The position numbers and the translations under genes were made by a program. This document shows, one piece after another, positions 44,720 through 55,591 of a stretch of 64,000 bases of DNA (position 1 is the stretch's first letter; each line of letters begins with the position of its first letter). The notes below the pieces were generated by a model. It saw only the letters and a list, made by a program, of their open reading frames with translations, had not been told where the DNA came from and made no database searches. The DNA is from Limnanthes douglasii subsp. nivea. Lineage: Eukaryota; Streptophyta; Magnoliopsida; Brassicales; Limnanthaceae. The stretch is from contig JAUPFV010000005.1 of NCBI GenBank assembly GCA_036936605.1, positions 235,381,770-235,445,769 of the forward strand. Reading direction: 5' to 3'.

Positions 44720-45062
44720 GCGGTTGTTTTAAACTATTCATGTTCGTCACTTTTTCTCTCAATATTTCTCCATGTTTTTAAATTTTGCATGTCTAGTATC
44801 TTGCGCGTGCAATTGTTTAGGAGTTGATATGTGTTAGCTCAAATAATAGTTTTTTTGTCTTGCATTTAGTCTCCCAATATTTTATCAATAATACAACCCC
44901 CAATCGTTTGCCAATAATATTCAAATTTGAAGGGTGTGTATTATTGATAAAATATTAGAGGACCATATGTAAGATAATTCCTAAACAATTGCACATACGA
45001 GGGAATAAACATGCAAAGTTTTAAAACTTAAGAGACTAACGGGAGACAAAACTGTAATAGAA
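44720..45062. mobile_element. Foldback / MITE-like imperfect palindrome
   Basis: Arms pair in order: CATGTTTTTAAATTTTGCATG with the complement of CATGCAAAGTTTTAAAAC; GTGCAATTGTTTAGGA with TCCTAAACAATTGCAC; and CCAATATTTTATCAATAATA with TATTATTGATAAAATATTAG. Centre near 44930. The left arm has extra sequence. No coding and no proven target duplication. Confidence 0.75.
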
Positions 45063-45231
45063 TACATATTATTTGTATATATTTAGTATGCATTATTTCT
45101 TAATTAGTACCTACCTAAATTATAGTCTAATTAGTAGTTGTTTAAATTATAGCCTAATTAGTAGCTAATGACTTTGTGTATATATATATATTACATTTTG
45201 TTAATGAGAAAGATAGAATTATATTCTTTCA
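45053..45231 (+). repeat. Putative 5' LTR of Copia B
   Basis: Ends CTTTCA right before the primer site. Contains GTATATATATATA and a tandem 25-bp TTAAATTATAGYCTAATTAG unit. No partner LTR, so length is a guess. Confidence 0.4.
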
Positions 45232-45243
45232 TGGTATCAGAGC
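45232..45243 (+). other. Primer-binding site of Copia B
   Basis: TGGTATCAGAGC, the exact Met-tRNA complement typical of Copia elements. Confidence 0.88.
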
Positions 45244-45349
45244 AGGGTTAGAGTTTATCTTTTATCGCTTTCCTCGCTCTACTACGTTAACGTTTTCTCC
45301 TTTCTTATTATGCTTGATTCTCCCTTCTTGTTTACTCCTTTCTGTCAAC

Positions 45350-46380
45350 ATGGGCGAATCCAGTACCAAAATTTCTTCTTCTTTTTTTCACCATGCACTT
45401 GTTGTCTCTAACATCAATACACATGTTCCCATCATTCTTGAGATGGAGAATTTTCAATATGCCAATTGGGAAGAATTATTCAAGGTTCATTGTCGCTCGC
45501 ACAAAGTTCTTCATCACATTATCCCGCCAAAACCGGAGGAAGGAAAAGATAAAGAGATGGGTCCTCTTACCGATGATGAACAAGAGATGTGGGATACCTT
45601 AGATGTTGATGTGGTTCAATGGATTTATTCAACCATATCCACCGATCTCTTGACCATTGTTACTGAAGCAGACATTTTAGTCATGACTCTGTGGAATTAT
45701 ATTCGTGATTTGCTTCAAGAAAATAAAAATTATCGTGTCGTTTCTTTTGAATTTGATTTCAATAACACCTATTTGCTGGATATCTCGTCACTCTCTGCTT
45801 ATTGCCAACACCTTAAGATTCTCCCCGATCAACTCAAAAATATGGTGCACTGGTATCAAACAATCCTTTGGTTCTTCGATACAAAAATATTCTACCATCA
45901 TTTTATGTATTTCGATCCAAGTTGGCTTTGGAAGAAACTAGTATGAAAGAGGAAGCGGCTAGGGTAATAATACGATGATGGTGGCTACCATTGAATAAGA
46001 TGATATGCCTAACCATCATCCTCCAAGTCAGGTCAAGGACGCGACAAACATAAAAAGAACCACAACAACAACAAACATCAGAATCATAAGCAATCCGGTG
46101 GTGGTTCAAGACAGACTCCGGTTGGGAGTCATGGAAGTACTGGACGTGGAGTTGGTCAAACTTCAGCAGGGGATCTTTCTTGGGCAATGCGTCATTGGCG
46201 GGCTTGGATGCAGCCACCCTGGACCATAACCCCTGCCCATACCCGACGCAATCTTGGAGTAAGCCTACTGAACCACGACAGTCCGAAATCTTGGGCTCCA
46301 GACCCCAACATCAGCAATAGCAGGCATATGCAGTCTGTTAGCGGACTCCGACGGATATAGAATCGACTATGCACGCTATG
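45350..46380 (+). pseudogene. Copia B gag
   Basis: ATG at 45350 is the natural start (MGESSTKISSS), 107 bases after the primer site; an upstream in-frame ATG at 45176 lies in the LTR and is not it. The gag domain reads ILEMENFQYANWEELFKVHC, then DDEQEMWDTLDVDVVQWIYS and YCQHLKILPDQLKNM. A frameshift near 45850 breaks it. The tail is recoverable in other frames as a basic His/Asn/Gln-rich region (46020-46330). Confidence 0.8.
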
Positions 46381-46600
46381 TCTTTGTCACAAAATGATCC
46401 TAACTAGTTTATGGACACCGGGGAAACTTCTCATATGAAGTCCTCACAAGGTAATCTCACGTAGTACATTAATTTGAGCAGTAATAATGGTGTTACTGTT
46501 GGTAATGGTTAGTCATTCTGATTCTTGGTTACAGACATACTTCATTACCTTTCCCGAACCCACCTTTGTTCCTCAATCATGCCTTGCATACACCTAAACT
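46381..46600 (+). pseudogene. Copia B protease
   Basis: MDTGETSHMKSSQGNLT at 46410-46460 is the Copia aspartic protease active site (DTGA/S) with Glu replacing Ala/Ser. The rest is stop-ridden. Confidence 0.7.
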
Positions 46601-46699
46601 TATTTTAAAAATTGATGTCATTTAGAAAGTTTATAAATGATAATCATGTGTCGATGGTTTGATTGTAATAGTCCATCTAAGTCTACTACTTGTCAATAG

Positions 46700-47900
46700 T
46701 ATGTTCTTGGGAAACATATAAAGTTGTCTTTTGTTCCCTCAACTTCTACTACTTGTATGCCTTTTGATATTATTCATAGTGACATTTGGAATTCTCCACA
46801 CTTGAGTTCTTTGGGACATAAATATTATGTATTTTTCTTGGATGATTATTCAAAATTATTGTGGACTTTTCCTATTGCTAATAAATAACAACTTTCTCAA
46901 TTTTTACAAAATTTCAAGATCATATTTGTACCCAGTTTGAACTAGATATTAAAACTATACAATGTGATAATGGGGAGAGTTTGATAATCATTATTTTCGA
47001 CAGTTTTGTGAGTCTCATGGAAATTCCTTTTGTTTTTCATTTCCTCATACCTCCTCATAAAACGGGAAGGCTGAAAGAAAAATATGATTCATTAATAATA
47101 TCATGCGCATACTTCTCATTCATGCATCTTTGCCACCTCATTTTTGGCATCATGCTCTTCACATGATACCACACATACTTAATATTATCCTAGTAAATTT
47201 ATTTCCAATAAGTCCCCTCTCCAAATTCTCTACTGGTGTGGTTTATTTTTGTCTGAGGGTAAGTTTGTAATTTTTGTTTAGAGTTTTGTGGAAGTTTATG
47301 AGTATTTAATGTTTGGGTAGAGTGTAGAGGGAGAATTAAGCAGCATGGTTGTATTTAATTTTCATTACCCTCATTTAATGTTGGTGGTTGGGTATTTATA
47401 CCCTTATATTTGGGCCTTATGGGCTTTTGGGTTGTGTTTAATGGACCCGGGTCGAGTTTAAGGACCCATTAGTTCTAAGTAGGAGAACAGGCAGCTTAGT
47501 CAAGAAGTGATTAGGTATTAAGTACTTTAGTTCTGTTCGAACAGTCCAATGGATGATGGTGTCCAAACTGCCCCTGTCCGGTTAGGTAGACATTGTCCGA
47601 ACTGACCCTGTCCGAGGTGGTGACAGAATCCGGACTCATCATCTACCATTGTGTTCCATCTTACTCTCACATTCAGGTTTTTGGGTGCTTGTGTTTTTCC
47701 CTGTTTTCGTTCACTACCATTCGAAAATTGCAATCTCGTTCTACTCCTTGCGTTTTCTTGGGTTATCCTGAAAATCAGAGAGGCTATAAGTATTTTGATT
47801 TATCCACTAATGAAATTATTTTTTGTCGTCATGTTCAATTTGATGAAACATTTTTCTCTTTACCCAAGTTCATTCGTCTCATACCAGAGATTATGATTTT
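46700..47900 (+). pseudogene. Copia B integrase, split by a solo LTR
   Basis: FDIIHSDIWNSPHLSSLGHK (first Asp) and YYVFFLDDYSKLLWTFPI near 46760-46885, then IKTIQCDNG (second Asp) near 46945-46975. NGKAERK-like residues follow near 47060. After the solo LTR the downstream part resumes: FRFLGACVF/FGCLCF, then TPCVFLGYPENQRGYKYFDL (47640-47800), the Copia integrase-tail signature. Confidence 0.78.
47229..47646. mobile_element. Solo LTR with 5-bp target duplication
   Basis: LTR 47234-47641 (408 bp), TGGTGTGGTTTATTTTTG to CGGACTCATCA, flanked by TCTAC at 47229-47233 and 47642-47646. Same family as 16486-16864. Removing it and one TCTAC rejoins integrase. Confidence 0.92.
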
Positions 47901-48189
47901 TTGGGTAATTGTGTGTCTCTCTAAGTCATCCATCGATACCTAAAACCACAACCTATTATTCCTTCTCTTGTGGTCGAGTTGGTTCCAACATCTCATATGG
48001 TTGATTCTCCCACAACACAACATACCTCGGTTTCTTCACCATCTTCATGATCATCTCCTTTTGGGCATTATTCGAGACAAGTTCAACTCACACGTCCCTC
48101 TCATCCTGCTATACATCAAGTACAATTTCCTATCACCCGCAACCAACATAATATTTTAAAGCATAAAATTATCTTCGACCCATCTAGGC

Positions 48190-49270
48190 TCATACCACCA
48201 TGGTTATGCCATCACCTTTATCCCGTAATCCCGTGGCTGCTTTTCATGACCCGAATTGGAAATTGGCTATGGCCGATGAATTTAATGATCGTATTAAAAA
48301 TAGGATGTGAGATTTGATGCCCCCCGAATGTTAATGTTATTCGTTCTATGTGGATTTTTACTAATAAAGTAAAATCTGATGGTTCATTGGAGAGGCATAA
48401 AGCCTGCCTTGTGGCTGATGGTAAAGCCAACGTGTTGGCATTGATTGTGGAGAGACTTTCAGTTCGGTGGTGAAACCAGATACCATTCATACGGTGTTCA
48501 ATATCTCTTTATCAAAGAAATGGCCGATTCATCAATTAGATGTGAGCAATGCTTCTTACATGGACACCTGAATGAGACTGTTTATATGGATCAACCCATA
48601 GGATTTTGAGACCTCATGCATCCGTACTATTTTGTTTTTTGTGGAAATCCTTGTATGATCTTAAGTAAGCACCAATGAGTGGTATACACGAATTTTTAAT
48701 TTTGTTGTCAATATTGGTTTCTCTAATAGTAAATCAGATACTTCATTGTTCATCTACAAACAAGGGTCATATATGGCTTACTTGTTATTATACGTTGATG
48801 ACATTATTTTGACTGCTTCATCTGATACTTTTCACAAACCATCATGACGCATCTTAGCTCCGAATTTGTTATAAATGATTTGGGGTTCTTGCACTATTAT
48901 ATTGGCATAGGTATGACTCGACACGAGGGCGGATTGTTTTTATATCAGCGAAAATATGCCGATGACATTATCCAACGGGCTGGAATGAGTTCTTGCAAGC
49001 CAAAAGTTAGTGTCATTAAAGGTGAGTTATTTGCTGATCTGACATTGTACCGCAGCCTTGTGGGTGCACTCGGATACCTTATATTTACCCGGCCTGATAT
49101 CTCTTACGTTGTCCAACAGATTTATCTACATATGCATGATCCTCGAGATGAACATATGAATCCTTTAAAACGAATTATATGGTATATCCAAATCTCTACA
49201 TCTTGGACTACATCTCTCTCCTTGTTCCATTACATCTCTTGTCTTTTATACTGATGCAGATTGAGAAAAC
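48190..49270 (+). pseudogene. Copia B reverse transcriptase
   Basis: Landmarks: VNVIRSMWIFTNKVKSDGSL and RHKACLVADG (48330-48420), a degraded LDVSNAF-like region near 48535, the active site LLLYVDDIILTASS at 48780-48830, then open frame 48844-49254: FVINDLGFLHYYIGIGMTRH, LFLYQRKYADDII, YRSLVGALGYLIFTRPDISY. Ends in YTDAD, the start of RNase H. The catalytic YVDD box is intact although stops and frameshifts flank it. Confidence 0.82.
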
Positions 49271-49599
49271 AGATAAGACTAGTTTAGAACAAACGCGAAA
49301 CATAAAAACTAACGATGGTTTTTAATCCCGGATGTAATAATAGTCAATCATGATAATATATTTGTAATTAATTTTTTAAAAAATTCCGAAAATATATAAT
49401 CAAAGTAAATATATTGAGTTTTACTTTGAATATTTTTTAGTTTATTATTCTTTTAAGAAACAAATATTAACCTTCTAACCTAATCATCGTATATTATTAT
49501 TATTAAAAAACTAGTAAAGTCTTTTTTACCTATATATAAACGGTTATTTGTTTCTAAAAATGAAAATGGGGAATTGGATCGTAATAAATTTTGTAAGAA

Positions 49600-50110
49600 T
49601 TATATTGAGAACCGAATCAAATTTTAACGGTTCAGTTTGTGGTTACATTTTAAAAACCAAGATTAAACCAGCAAAATCGATTCAGAATCAAACAGATAAA
49701 ACTGATAAACCGGCAGAACCGATTTGGAAACGAACCAGTAGAACTGATAGAAACGATTTGAAATCGAACCCATAAAACTGGTAAACCTAATATGAACCAA
49801 AGCCAAGATTATTTTTTATTTCTATAAATGATATTATCAAAAAAATTGAATCAATACCGATGAAAAAAATTAAAAATTAACTTGTAAACGTTAATTGTTA
49901 TAACCTATATTTAAACAAAAAATATGAAAATTAAATTATAATCGAATATACTACTTTTTAAATAGGCTAAATTGGAACTATAATGAACCGAAATTGATAT
50001 AAAAATCGAAATCGGATCAAATCGAATTGAAATGGAAACCAAAACGACTGGTTCCGACTAAATCGGATTGAACAAACCGAAAACTTATAAATCCAATCTC
50101 ATTTCAAAAA
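49600..50110. repeat. Degenerate AACCGAT-rich simple repeat
   Basis: Variants of AAACCGATTNGGAA, GAACCGATTT and AATCGAATTG recur irregularly across 500 bp. Similar AACCGAA-type tracts are widespread in plant intergenic DNA. No coding. Confidence 0.6.
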
Positions 50111-51890
50111 TTAAAACCAAAATTTTTCAGAACGATAAACTTAGCGTCCCTGTCTAACTCCTTCGAAACTTTGACCAAATATTTTATGTTTTAAAAATAC
50201 TTTTATATGTATATAAATTTATTATCCTTTTCTTCTGAACTCTTATTTTATTTTATACTCATATAATCAAAGTCCAACTTTTATCCATTATCAAAACATA
50301 CTTATGATGGAGCTTTGTCTTTAATGAAGAAAAAACACGGAGACGTCGATACGTCTATCGAGACACCATTTTTGGAAGCTCAAAAACATCTTCTGAATTT
50401 ATTGAATGTAACAGCATAGCATTTTTAAATTTATTTCTCTATAGGAAGGTTATATTAAAATGAATTTAGTGACGATACAAAACATTACACCAATTCTTTA
50501 TGAAAAACCAAACTGTAATCTGGTTCTTTGTCTGTTTAAACATGTGGACTAGTCACTACTACAAGCTTGGCCTGACATCGAGTCCCCATGTGATTTGCCT
50601 ACTCTGGCCATCCCCTTATATTATATTATTATTATTTTGGTTTCTAATAATTAGATCAAACCGAAATCTGTAACTATACTATAACAGCCTTACTCGACAT
50701 TAACTCTTCTCTCCACTCTCCAGTATCCACATCAAGCGGATCCGCATTTAATTTTATTTCGATAGTTACGTCTAAAACCTAATTAATTATAAACACCTTC
50801 TTATGTTTACTTGTCGCAATTTATTTGATCTCTTTTACGTATATTCCGCGGATCTTTTCAATAACTCAGGTATATTTTTTATGAAGTTCATATTTGTTGT
50901 GTGTGTGTGTGATTATCTAGAAAATAAACATCGAAATAACCAATGGGCGATACGAAATTATATAAGTTATGAATCTGTCCTAAAATTAAAGCTAAGAATG
51001 TCAAAAGAACATTTACTTTTAAAAACAATTTCTTTGAATAATATCATTTTTCTAATAAAAGTATAATAGTTCTTTCAGCTATAGCCTATAGTTTACCACT
51101 TGTATAATTGGATTATATATATAAATATATAGATGTACTAAAAGTATTAGTATATAAAATATCAGCTCAAATAAAAATTACGAGTGATAACATCAAATAT
51201 ATTTATTTTATGTTCGGATAATATATGGACAAAGATAATTAATAAACTGATCATTCGATTATTAGTATTTTTTATTTTTTATTATTATAATATTTTACTA
51301 AACCTCAAATCAAATCTCTTATCAAGAATTTGTTTTGTTATATCGGGTTGGTCGTGAAAATCAAAATTTTAATCCCAATAAATAAATTTTTTTTTAAAAC
51401 AAACTAATAATAGATTCTGATAAACAACATGATTCAACCGTAAATAAAAAATTTGAAATTGATCGAATCTCTAATCTCTGATTTCAGCAACAAAGTAACA
51501 ATTTCAAAATGAGATTCATGAAACGAGTAATGGTGAAGCCACTAACGGCTAAGACTAACTAAAACATGTCATAAAATGAATCAAAATATAAATTAGCTAG
51601 TACAAAATTTTAAAATTCTCAACTTAGTTAAATTGATAAGTATTAGATTTGATTACCTAGACACTCTAGGGTCGTCTTCTTCAAAAAAAATTGTTGGAAT
51701 AAACTTTACATTAAATGGAAGGACTTTACAATTACATCGGACATACATTACTACATAGGACATACTAATGTAGGCGGAATACATACTAAAAAATTCTATT
51801 TAAATGTATTATTTTATTTATACTTTAAAAATTTGATGACAAATTAAATCTGATTACATTTTGATTTAACTTTGATGAACAAAAATTAAG
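50111..51890. other. Non-coding AT-rich interval
   Basis: No supported gene, RNA or structured repeat seen. Confidence 0.45.
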
Positions 51891-51939
51891 AATTTTCTCT
51901 CAGTCTCTGAGTTTCTTTTAACTCTAACCTAGGGTTATG

Positions 51940-52424
51940 GTTTATATATGTTCTTTTCGTTTCTTTTCTTGATTTATTGCAGAGTCGGTTCTATTTATAC
52001 TATCCCCTATATGAGTTGGTATCAAAACGACAGAGCTCCTACAATGTGGGTTAATGAGATATGTCGCTTAAGAGAATCGCTCATGAGAAGTCCATTCTTC
52101 CAATCGCAAAACCATTTGTTCGGGAGGAAATGAAATATCAATTTGGCCAGATAGGTGAACAAATGAATTCATTGCGACATCAAATAAAGAAAGCGATATA
52201 TGATACTGAGAGGTTGACCACCGCCGGATTTCAATCTCCAATCGGAAATTCAAAGGTGAAAGTATTTTCCACGAGATCTAAACACCCATAAATACAATTT
52301 AGAAAAACCAAAGGGGAATGAGATCCATCAAGTAGTTGTTGATAACATGGAGGGTTCGTCGATACTTGACCATCCACTCTTTGATGAGTATGAAGCTGAC
52401 TACCAGGATAAAATTTCTATATTT
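51940..52424 (+). pseudogene. Possible Gypsy leader and gag fragment
   Basis: GAGTTGGTATCAAAAC near 52013 resembles the start of an internal region. The two overlapping frames (51948-52133, 52061-52291) then give FGQIGEQMNSLRHQIKKAI (coiled-coil-like), and further on HPLFDEYEADYQDK, like the acidic box between gag and protease of some Gypsy elements. No catalytic motif, so this is tentative. Confidence 0.3.
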
Positions 52425-52658
52425 TGAGGATGTCTGAAATGTTTGAAGATATGTCTCACATGGGGATAACAAGGCAATAGTGATTTGGGGAAGTATGAAT
52501 GATCTCGTCTCTTTCAAGCTTCTAGACTCATAAATGCAAATAGTTGTATCAATTTTTATTACCATGAGCCTTGACCCATCATCACTGAAAGTTATACTTG
52601 TGCATGGTTGTTTCTCTAACTTGATACTGGCTTGATCATTCTTCAAAGGCTCACAAAA
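52425..52658 (-). pseudogene. Fragment resembling the N-terminus of eIF2A
   Basis: 78 residues on the minus strand read like the start of the WD40 propeller of translation initiation factor eIF2A: KLEKQPCTSITFSDDGSRLM, then YESRSLKETRSF and LLSPCETYLQTFQTSS. After TFQTSS the similarity stops abruptly. It lacks the rest of the gene and any start codon I would trust. It is most likely a captured or duplicated host gene piece. The family identity rests on remembered motif similarity. Confidence 0.55.
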
Positions 52659-52679
52659 AGAATGTGCTTCTTTAGACAC

Positions 52680-53214
52680 ATTTATTATGAGGTTAGCTAC
52701 ACGTATCCGCGAAAAAAATAATTATGACGAAGAGGTCGAGAAAGAGAAACATACAGTTTTTTCAATGTTTCGTCATTTTGAATATGTATATTTACTTAAC
52801 ATAAATTCATATTATTTTTTGTCCTATTAGTACATAACATAAAAAGTAATACTGTAATTTTTAATTTTCACTCATGACACTAACGTTTATATATATATAT
52901 AAATACAAATTAATATAATTTTTTTATTTTTATTTTTTGTTTTTGTAGCGTCCATATCATTTTAATAAATTATAAGGAGAAGAAGAAACCTGATTAGTTT
53001 GATACAAAAATTGCTTTCATCGTGGTTTAACTGTAACTGCTCGTTAACGCACTTAAGTAAGGAAATTAAAAACTTTTTATGCTTAACGAAGTTTGCCCCT
53101 TATTACCTGATATCGCAGCGACGATTTGCTACTCAATAGGAGGAAAAAATTATTGCGACATATTTTTATTCAAAAAAACATTTGGTTTTTTCAAAATTGA
53201 GAAACTTTCGGTTT
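52680..53214. other. Non-coding
   Basis: Nothing recognised. Confidence 0.4.
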
Positions 53215-53700
53215 CCACAGATGGTGCCAGTTTGTTGAGGTAAAATCTTGATCAAACACCAAATATTCTTTTCTAAAGAGAGAACAAAGCAAAAAAAATA
53301 CAAGAAATAATAGAGAGAATAATATATTTCATAACTTGGAGTAATATAGGAGATAATTTGATAAGGATAAAAACCATCATCAAAGACCTAAATCATATAA
53401 AGAGAGAAATGAAGAAAATAATAATAATAATATTAGTGTATATAATATGATCCATTTACATCTCGAGGTCAACTCTATTTATAGGAGTTATACAAGACTT
53501 TCATATCTCCTTCTTTATTTATATCAATTACATAATTTAACTATTATATATGCAATAATATCACGTCTAATTAAATTAAAAATATACTTTATTATTATCG
53601 GGATAATATATACTAGATATAGCTTTCCAATATTAAATTTTGTTGCTTTTTTATTATGATGAACCTTTTTTGTTTTATTGTCGATTATCTAGTCTGCAAT
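53215..53700 (-). mobile_element. Gypsy LTR remnant with primer-binding site
   Basis: On the minus strand a TGGCACCATCTGTGG box (53229-53215), like the TGGCGCC-type primer site of Gypsy elements, directly follows an LTR-like end CCTCAACA (53240-53233). The LTR-like part contains a TATA box, CTCCTATAAATAGAG (about 53470-53485). No coding follows on the internal side and the other LTR edge is unknown. Confidence 0.5.
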
Positions 53701-53792
53701 ATTAACAAATGCTTCTACTGGTTCATCAAAAGGTAATATGGTTATATATTTTCATCCTCTTTCATGGTCAATGTTTTGAACGTTGGTACTAT

Positions 53793-54022
53793 TAGCTGAA
53801 AAACAAAATTGAGAGAAAGAAAATTGAGAAAGAGAAAATTGTTTGCGTTAATGAATTAATAAAAGAGACGCCTTTAAATAGGCTTTACACGGAATTCCTA
53901 AAGTTTTGGTCAAACCTAATAAAGAGCTTTAAATGAGAGTTAATACTCATAAATACTTGGTCTAACCTATTAAATAACTTTGATTGGAAATAAATATAAA
54001 ATAAAATCTTTAAACTTTAACA
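53793..54022 (-). repeat. 3' LTR of Copia D
   Basis: About 230 bp; on the minus strand TGTTAAAGTTTAAAGATTTT to TTTTCAGCTAA. Pairs with 57784-58012. Confidence 0.85.
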
Positions 54023-54032
54023 CCCTCCCTTA
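54023..54032 (-). other. Polypurine tract of Copia D
   Basis: AAGGGAGGG on the minus strand immediately before the 3' LTR. Confidence 0.8.
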
Positions 54033-54085
54033 AACTAAAATCTGCAGATATCAGTTTAAAAGAAAGAATTAACTCTCTAAAAAAA

Positions 54086-54540
54086 CTATTTTAGAGCAGT
54101 ACGTGAACATACTCCAAGTAAACCACGCAACTTCACAAATGCAGCCAACTTGAGAGGCTTGGTCTGTATATCTACAACTTGGTCTTCACTTCGAAAATAA
54201 ACCATTTTGATTGTTTTATCATTACTAAGTTCTCTCAAAAAATAATATTTCACATCAATATGTTTACTTCTTCCGTGTAGCACAGGATTCTTGGAGAGTT
54301 TGATTGCTGAGCTACTATCATAAAAACTGTAGTAGCTTCCAATTGTTTGAACTTGAGTTCTTCCAGAATTCTTCTCAACCACACAGCTTGACAAGCACAA
54401 GCAGTAGCAGCAATATATTCAGCTTCCAAAATCTCTAGTTCCTTGCAAATAACGAAGGATTCTCTTAGCAGTTAACAAATTCATTTATGTAGGATTCTCC
54501 ATAAATCTACTTATTAAACTCATAAAATATATTATATCTG
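54086..54540 (-). pseudogene. Copia D RNase H, internally deleted
   Basis: RT's RFMENP and RILRYLQGTRDF lead in. The block holding the first Asp (TDSDWAG-type) and TEAEY is missing or reduced to a few residues. 54400-54086 continues with a damaged DSSSAIKLSKNPV, HGRSKHIDVKYYFLREL and DIQTKPLK. At least about 50 residues are lost, so no active enzyme could form. Confidence 0.75.
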
Positions 54541-55250
54541 GTCTTGTTGCAGGTTAATACATCAAACTACCAACAATTTGCTTGTGAAGTGTGACGTCCA
54601 CCTTCTTTTCTTCATGATATTTGTTTAACTTCAAGCCAAACTCAATTGGAGTGCTTACATGATTGCAATCCTTCATTTGAAACCTATCCAAAACATCTTG
54701 CACATACTTCTTTTGAGATATAAAAATCCCATTAGCTGATTGTACTACTTCTATGCCAAGGAAATAATGCATCATACCAAGATCAGACATTTCAAATTCA
54801 ATCATCGTGGATTTTTTGAATTATTTAAACATTGTGCTATCATTTTCAGTAAATATGAGATCATCTACATATAAGAAAATAATGAGTAGTTTCCTCATCT
54901 CCAATCTTAACAAAAAGTGTGTGCTCATATGGACATTTGTGAAAGCCTTCTTTCAAAAAATAAGCCTCAATGCAACTATACCAAGCTCGCGGAGCTTGTT
55001 TTAAGCCATAAAGAACTTTCTTTAAGCTATAAACTTTATGCTCATTTCCAATCTTAATACGACCAAGAGATTGTTCTACAAATACATGTTCCTCCAAGTT
55101 TCCATGCCAAAAAGCTGATTTAACATCTAGCTGAAAAATAGGCCAAGAATCATGCGTCGCCAGTGCGATCACCAATCTGATTGTATCATGTCTTGCAACA
55201 GGAGCAAAAACTTATGTATAGTCAAACTTCTCCATTTTCTTTTAGTTTTT
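54541..55250 (-). pseudogene. Copia D reverse transcriptase
   Basis: 55175-54861 reads [20 protein letters not shown] (motif A Asp) AF, then [20 protein letters not shown] frameshift precedes the active site [13 protein letters not shown] (near 54880-54845). 54805-54554 continues MSDLGMMHYFLGIEV, then ISQKKYVQDVLDRFQMKDCN and KQIVGSLMY. Both catalytic boxes are intact. Confidence 0.85.
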
Positions 55251-55313
55251 TTTTGAAGACCCACTTTACAACAATGGTTTTCTGATATTTTGGAAGATCA
55301 ATCAGCTCTCAAT

Positions 55314-55591
55314 TATCATTTTTTAAATGAAATTAATTTCATCATTCATCGCTTTTCTCTATTTTTTATCTTTGACAACACTTTCAAAGGATGTAGAGTC
55401 ATAATCTAAAAATAAAGCAAAGTGAGTTACTAGATCATCAATTTCAGTTACCTATCATTTTTTAAATGAAATTAATTTCATCATTCATCGCTTTTCTCTA
55501 TTTTTTATCTTTGACAGCACTTTCAAAGGATGTAGAGTCATAATCTAAAAATAAAGCAAAGTGAGTTACTAGATCATCAATTTCAGTTACC
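55314..55591. repeat. 139-bp tandem duplication in Copia D pol
   Basis: 55314-55452 and 55453-55591 are identical except for one base (GACAACAC versus GACAGCAC). It duplicates the segment encoding DDLVTHFALFLDYDSTSFES, and 139 is not a multiple of three, so it shifts the frame. Confidence 0.95.

Larger units (their letters stand above)
45053..49270 (+). mobile_element. Copia B, 3'-truncated
   Basis: Plus-strand Copia with primer site, gag, protease, integrase, RT and the first few codons of RNase H (YTDAD near 49250), after which it ends with no 3' LTR. A solo LTR splits integrase. The 5' LTR end is fixed by the primer site; its start is uncertain (45053 is the best TG). Confidence 0.82.

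Noticed and set aside
45176..45349. Upstream extension of Copia B gag with a hydrophobic start
   Set aside because: It runs through LTR and primer site; the real start is ATG 45350.
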